Shown: positions 5,982 through 7,358 of the stretch, in pieces
How positions within the stretch are numbered: the first letter of the stretch is position 1
Layout of the letters: every line of letters starts with the position of its first letter
Assembly (NCBI GenBank): GCA_002362175.1
Contig: DETU01000100.1
Coordinates: forward strand, 1-7,358
DNA length: 7,358 bases
From: Ruminococcus sp. UBA3280
GTDB lineage: Bacteria; Bacillota; Clostridia; Oscillospirales; Ruminococcaceae
Direction: 5' to 3'
Program-made: the position numbers and the translations under genes
Notes under the pieces: generated by a model
Seen by the model: the letters and a program-made list of their open reading frames with translations, nothing else
What the model was told of the DNA's origin: nothing
Database searches by the model: none

Positions 5982-7136
5982 TTATTGTCCTGCTACATAA
6001 GCGGTTGGTGGTTCTGTTGTTTCAGTTGATTCTGTTGTTTCGGTAATTTCAGTTGATTCTGATTCATCTGTGCTTTCTTCTTCGGGAACTGTCGGCGGTT
6101 CTGTAACAGGCTGTGCTGTACCTTCGTTCTTGTATACAGTAACAATAAAACCGTTTACATTAGTACCCGATACTTCAAACCGCTTTCCCTCAGGAACAGG
6201 TATTGTGGTTACATCAGAAGCGTCGTCCGAAAGTACAAAATAAACTTCATATTCATTGCCGTTTTCGTCTGTAAATTCAAGATGTTCGTCATTCTGATAA
6301 TAATATTTTGTAATAATCATGTCTATATATTCTTCAAGACAAAGATTATTTTTTGCCATGTAATATGCGTGCGGAATACCCACATATCTGAAATGCCAAG
6401 GTTCTGACTGAATTTTTGTAATCTGTTCTTTTTCTTCGGTATATCTTACTATAAGACCGTATTTATAGCAGTTTTCCGTAAGCCATACATATTCACCCTC
6501 GCCCTGATAGTCATAATCGGGATAAGTAGTTATATCAAAAGCAAGTCCTGACTCATGTTCACTGAAACCTGCTTTTGCAACACGAGTTGATTCTTCATCA
6601 CCTGTCATTGTAAGGTCGTCATCATATAACTGCTGTTGAAAATCGGTTGAACGGTATGCACCGTATATAAGTATATTTGAAATTTCGGTTGCGTCATAAA
6701 AATCGAAAATCATACTTGCCATAGGTTCATAGACATCTTCAACAATCATCATTTTATCTGTTTCGCTCGGGTCAACCGCACTGAAAAGTGTACGTCCCTT
6801 TTCAGCATTTTTTTCATTTATGCTTATAAGTTTTTCATCACCGCTGAAATAACGGTAATTATCGTTTACAAGAATCAGATTTCCGTGAAACTTGTCTTTT
6901 GTAGGTACATTATATGTTTCATAAATGACTTTGTCGGGGTCGGGGATTTCAGATTCTTCTTCAGATGTTTCGGGTTCTGCGTAATACTGGGAAGTACCTA
7001 CTGTCTGTGAACGTTCGGCAATACCTTTGATAATATATCCGCCGGCTGCTATAACGGAAACAGTGATAAATATTTCAAATAATGTTTTTGTTCTGCGGAT
7101 ACTTTTTTCTCTGCTTATCTGGCTCTGTTTAGACAT
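5982..7136 (-). CDS. Membrane-anchored VanY-type D-alanyl-D-alanine carboxypeptidase (peptidase M15B)
   Basis: This is a 384-residue protein counted from the ATG at 7136, chosen because AGGAG lies 7 nt before it; the in-frame GTG at 7157 lacks such a site. A basic N-terminus precedes one membrane segment (about 18-36), then an acidic linker (about 53-68), so the enzyme faces outward. The VanY domain spans roughly 110-275. YRS at 161-163 belongs to the substrate pocket, SEHESGLAFD supplies zinc ligands H194 and D201, and EPWH supplies catalytic E245 and zinc ligand H248. All key residues are present, so it should trim the terminal D-Ala from peptidoglycan stem peptides. Unlike minimal VanY proteins it continues with a small probable beta domain (about 285-340) and a Thr/Glu/Ser/Pro-rich tail to the end. 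It is convergent with the operon and not co-transcribed. There is no vancomycin-resistance cluster, so a housekeeping wall-remodelling role is more likely. Confidence 0.93.
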   Translation of the reverse strand: MSKQSQISREKSIRRTKTLFEIFITVSVIAAGGYIIKGIAERSQTVGTSQYYAEPETSEEESEIPDPDKVIYETYNVPTKDKFHGNLILVNDNYRYFSGDEKLISINEKNAEKGRTLFSAVDPSETDKMMIVEDVYEPMASMIFDFYDATEISNILIYGAYRSTDFQQQLYDDDLTMTGDEESTRVAKAGFSEHESGLAFDITTYPDYDYQGEGEYVWLTENCYKYGLIVRYTEEKEQITKIQSEPWHFRYVGIPHAYYMAKNNLCLEEYIDMIITKYYYQNDEHLEFTDENGNEYEVYFVLSDDASDVTTIPVPEGKRFEVSGTNVNGFIVTVYKNEGTAQPVTEPPTVPEEESTDESESTEITETTESTETTEPPTAYVAGQ

Positions 7137-7143
7137 TTCAAAA

Positions 7144-7148
7144 CTCCT
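7144..7148 (-). promoter_or_regulatory. Ribosome binding site deciding the carboxypeptidase start
   Basis: AGGAG on the minus strand, preceded by AT and followed by TTTTGAA and then the ATG at 7136, gives a 7-nt spacing. It favours this start over the in-frame GTG at 7157, which lies upstream of the site. Confidence 0.85.
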
Positions 7149-7152
7149 ATCT

Positions 7153-7192
7153 GCCACAATGTTTCACCGTTCGTCAAGCATTTCGGTGTGGC
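7153..7192 (-). promoter_or_regulatory. Hairpin in the carboxypeptidase mRNA leader
   Basis: In the minus-strand leader GCCACA pairs with TGTGGC (7192-7187 with 7158-7153). An inner CCG/CGG pairing is possible, or alternatively CACCG/CGGTG (7188-7184 with 7169-7165). The structure ends 4 nt before the AGGAG, and upstream lies another palindrome, CGTTTTC-G-GAAAACG (about 7192-7206). It could influence translation; no known riboswitch or attenuator class is recognised. Confidence 0.4.
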
Positions 7193-7272
7193 GTTTTCCG
7201 AAAACGGACGATGAACTTTTTTTCTTTTGTTCTGACAACATAACATATTTTTTTGTTTCATCTGTTTATAAT

Positions 7273-7281
7273 ATTATAACA
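7273..7281 (-). promoter_or_regulatory. Extended -10 promoter for the carboxypeptidase gene
   Basis: On the minus strand TGT followed by a perfect TATAAT (7278-7273) forms an extended -10. The -35 region at normal spacing is only TATATT. Transcription would start near 7266, giving a leader of about 130 nt that contains the hairpin at 7153-7192. Confidence 0.6.
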
Positions 7282-7295
7282 CATTTGTCCGAAAA

Positions 7296-7325
7296 AATAT
7301 AGACCATATTGCATATATTTGTAAA
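7296..7325 (-). promoter_or_regulatory. Second candidate promoter upstream of the carboxypeptidase gene
   Basis: On the minus strand TTTACA (7325-7320), an 18-bp spacer and TATATT (7301-7296) form a plausible weaker promoter upstream of the extended -10 site. Both point toward the carboxypeptidase. No gene is seen between 7137 and the right edge of the window. Confidence 0.4.
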
Positions 7326-7358
7326 AATGCTGTATTTTTCTTTATTATCAAAGCTTTA

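Noticed and set aside
5982..7136. Carboxypeptidase as part of a vancomycin-resistance cluster
   Set aside because: No vanH, ligase, vanX or two-component regulator genes are present, and VanY-type enzymes are common housekeeping wall enzymes.
7115..7261. A 48-codon minus-strand frame in the carboxypeptidase leader, starting about 5 nt after the likely transcription start and overlapping the carboxypeptidase start out of frame
   Set aside because: It has no ribosome binding site, no recognisable family and no clear leader-peptide codon run. It could only be a leaderless upstream frame, which the sequence alone cannot support.
7027..7302. Plus-strand open frame over the carboxypeptidase start and leader
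   Set aside because: It overlaps the well-supported 5' end of the carboxypeptidase and its promoter, and has no ribosome binding site.

Overview
The window is AT-rich, with strong Gram-positive ribosome binding sites, sigma-A-type promoters, intrinsic terminators and signal peptides. It looks like chromosomal DNA of a low-GC Firmicute. The style of the secreted proteins, including a Thr/Glu-rich tail and an NPCBM-like exported protein, suggests a Ruminococcus/Clostridia-type anaerobe. That placement is an inference from protein style, not from a marker gene.

Layout. Positions 1-335 (minus strand) hold the 5' part of an exported protein gene that runs off the left edge. Its upstream region has a 17-base homopolymer and three tandem 11-bp repeats. 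A terminator at 437-469 separates it from a TetR-family repressor gene (474-1085, minus). Head-to-head with the repressor is a two-gene plus-strand operon: an MMPL/RND-type transporter (1317-3431), then 21 bp later a secreted protein built from xxxLxxG heptads (3453-5909). The 231-bp divergent region carries two good promoters (TTGACA-17-TATACT for tetR, TTGACT-17-TATACT for the operon) and three near-identical 13-bp operators of form TGACTAANGGTCA. A bidirectional terminator (5939-5976) separates the operon from a convergent gene for a membrane-anchored VanY-type D,D-carboxypeptidase (5982-7136, minus), which has a long, structured leader.

How the genes may work together. The repressor probably controls its own gene and the operon through the three operators; one of them overlaps the operon's -35 box. 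The transporter has the two duplicated RND halves and both Asp-Tyr pairs expected of a proton-driven MMPL pump. The secreted partner has no membrane segment beyond its signal peptide. It contains two blocks of exactly 30 in-phase heptads on either side of a helix-turn-helix hinge, with the only proline of the region at the centre, so it may fold back on itself as a long hairpin rod reaching through the cell wall. Transporter plus rod looks like a two-protein envelope export or sensing device induced by an unknown ligand. The peptidoglycan carboxypeptidase next door is envelope-related but lies on the opposite strand and is separately transcribed.
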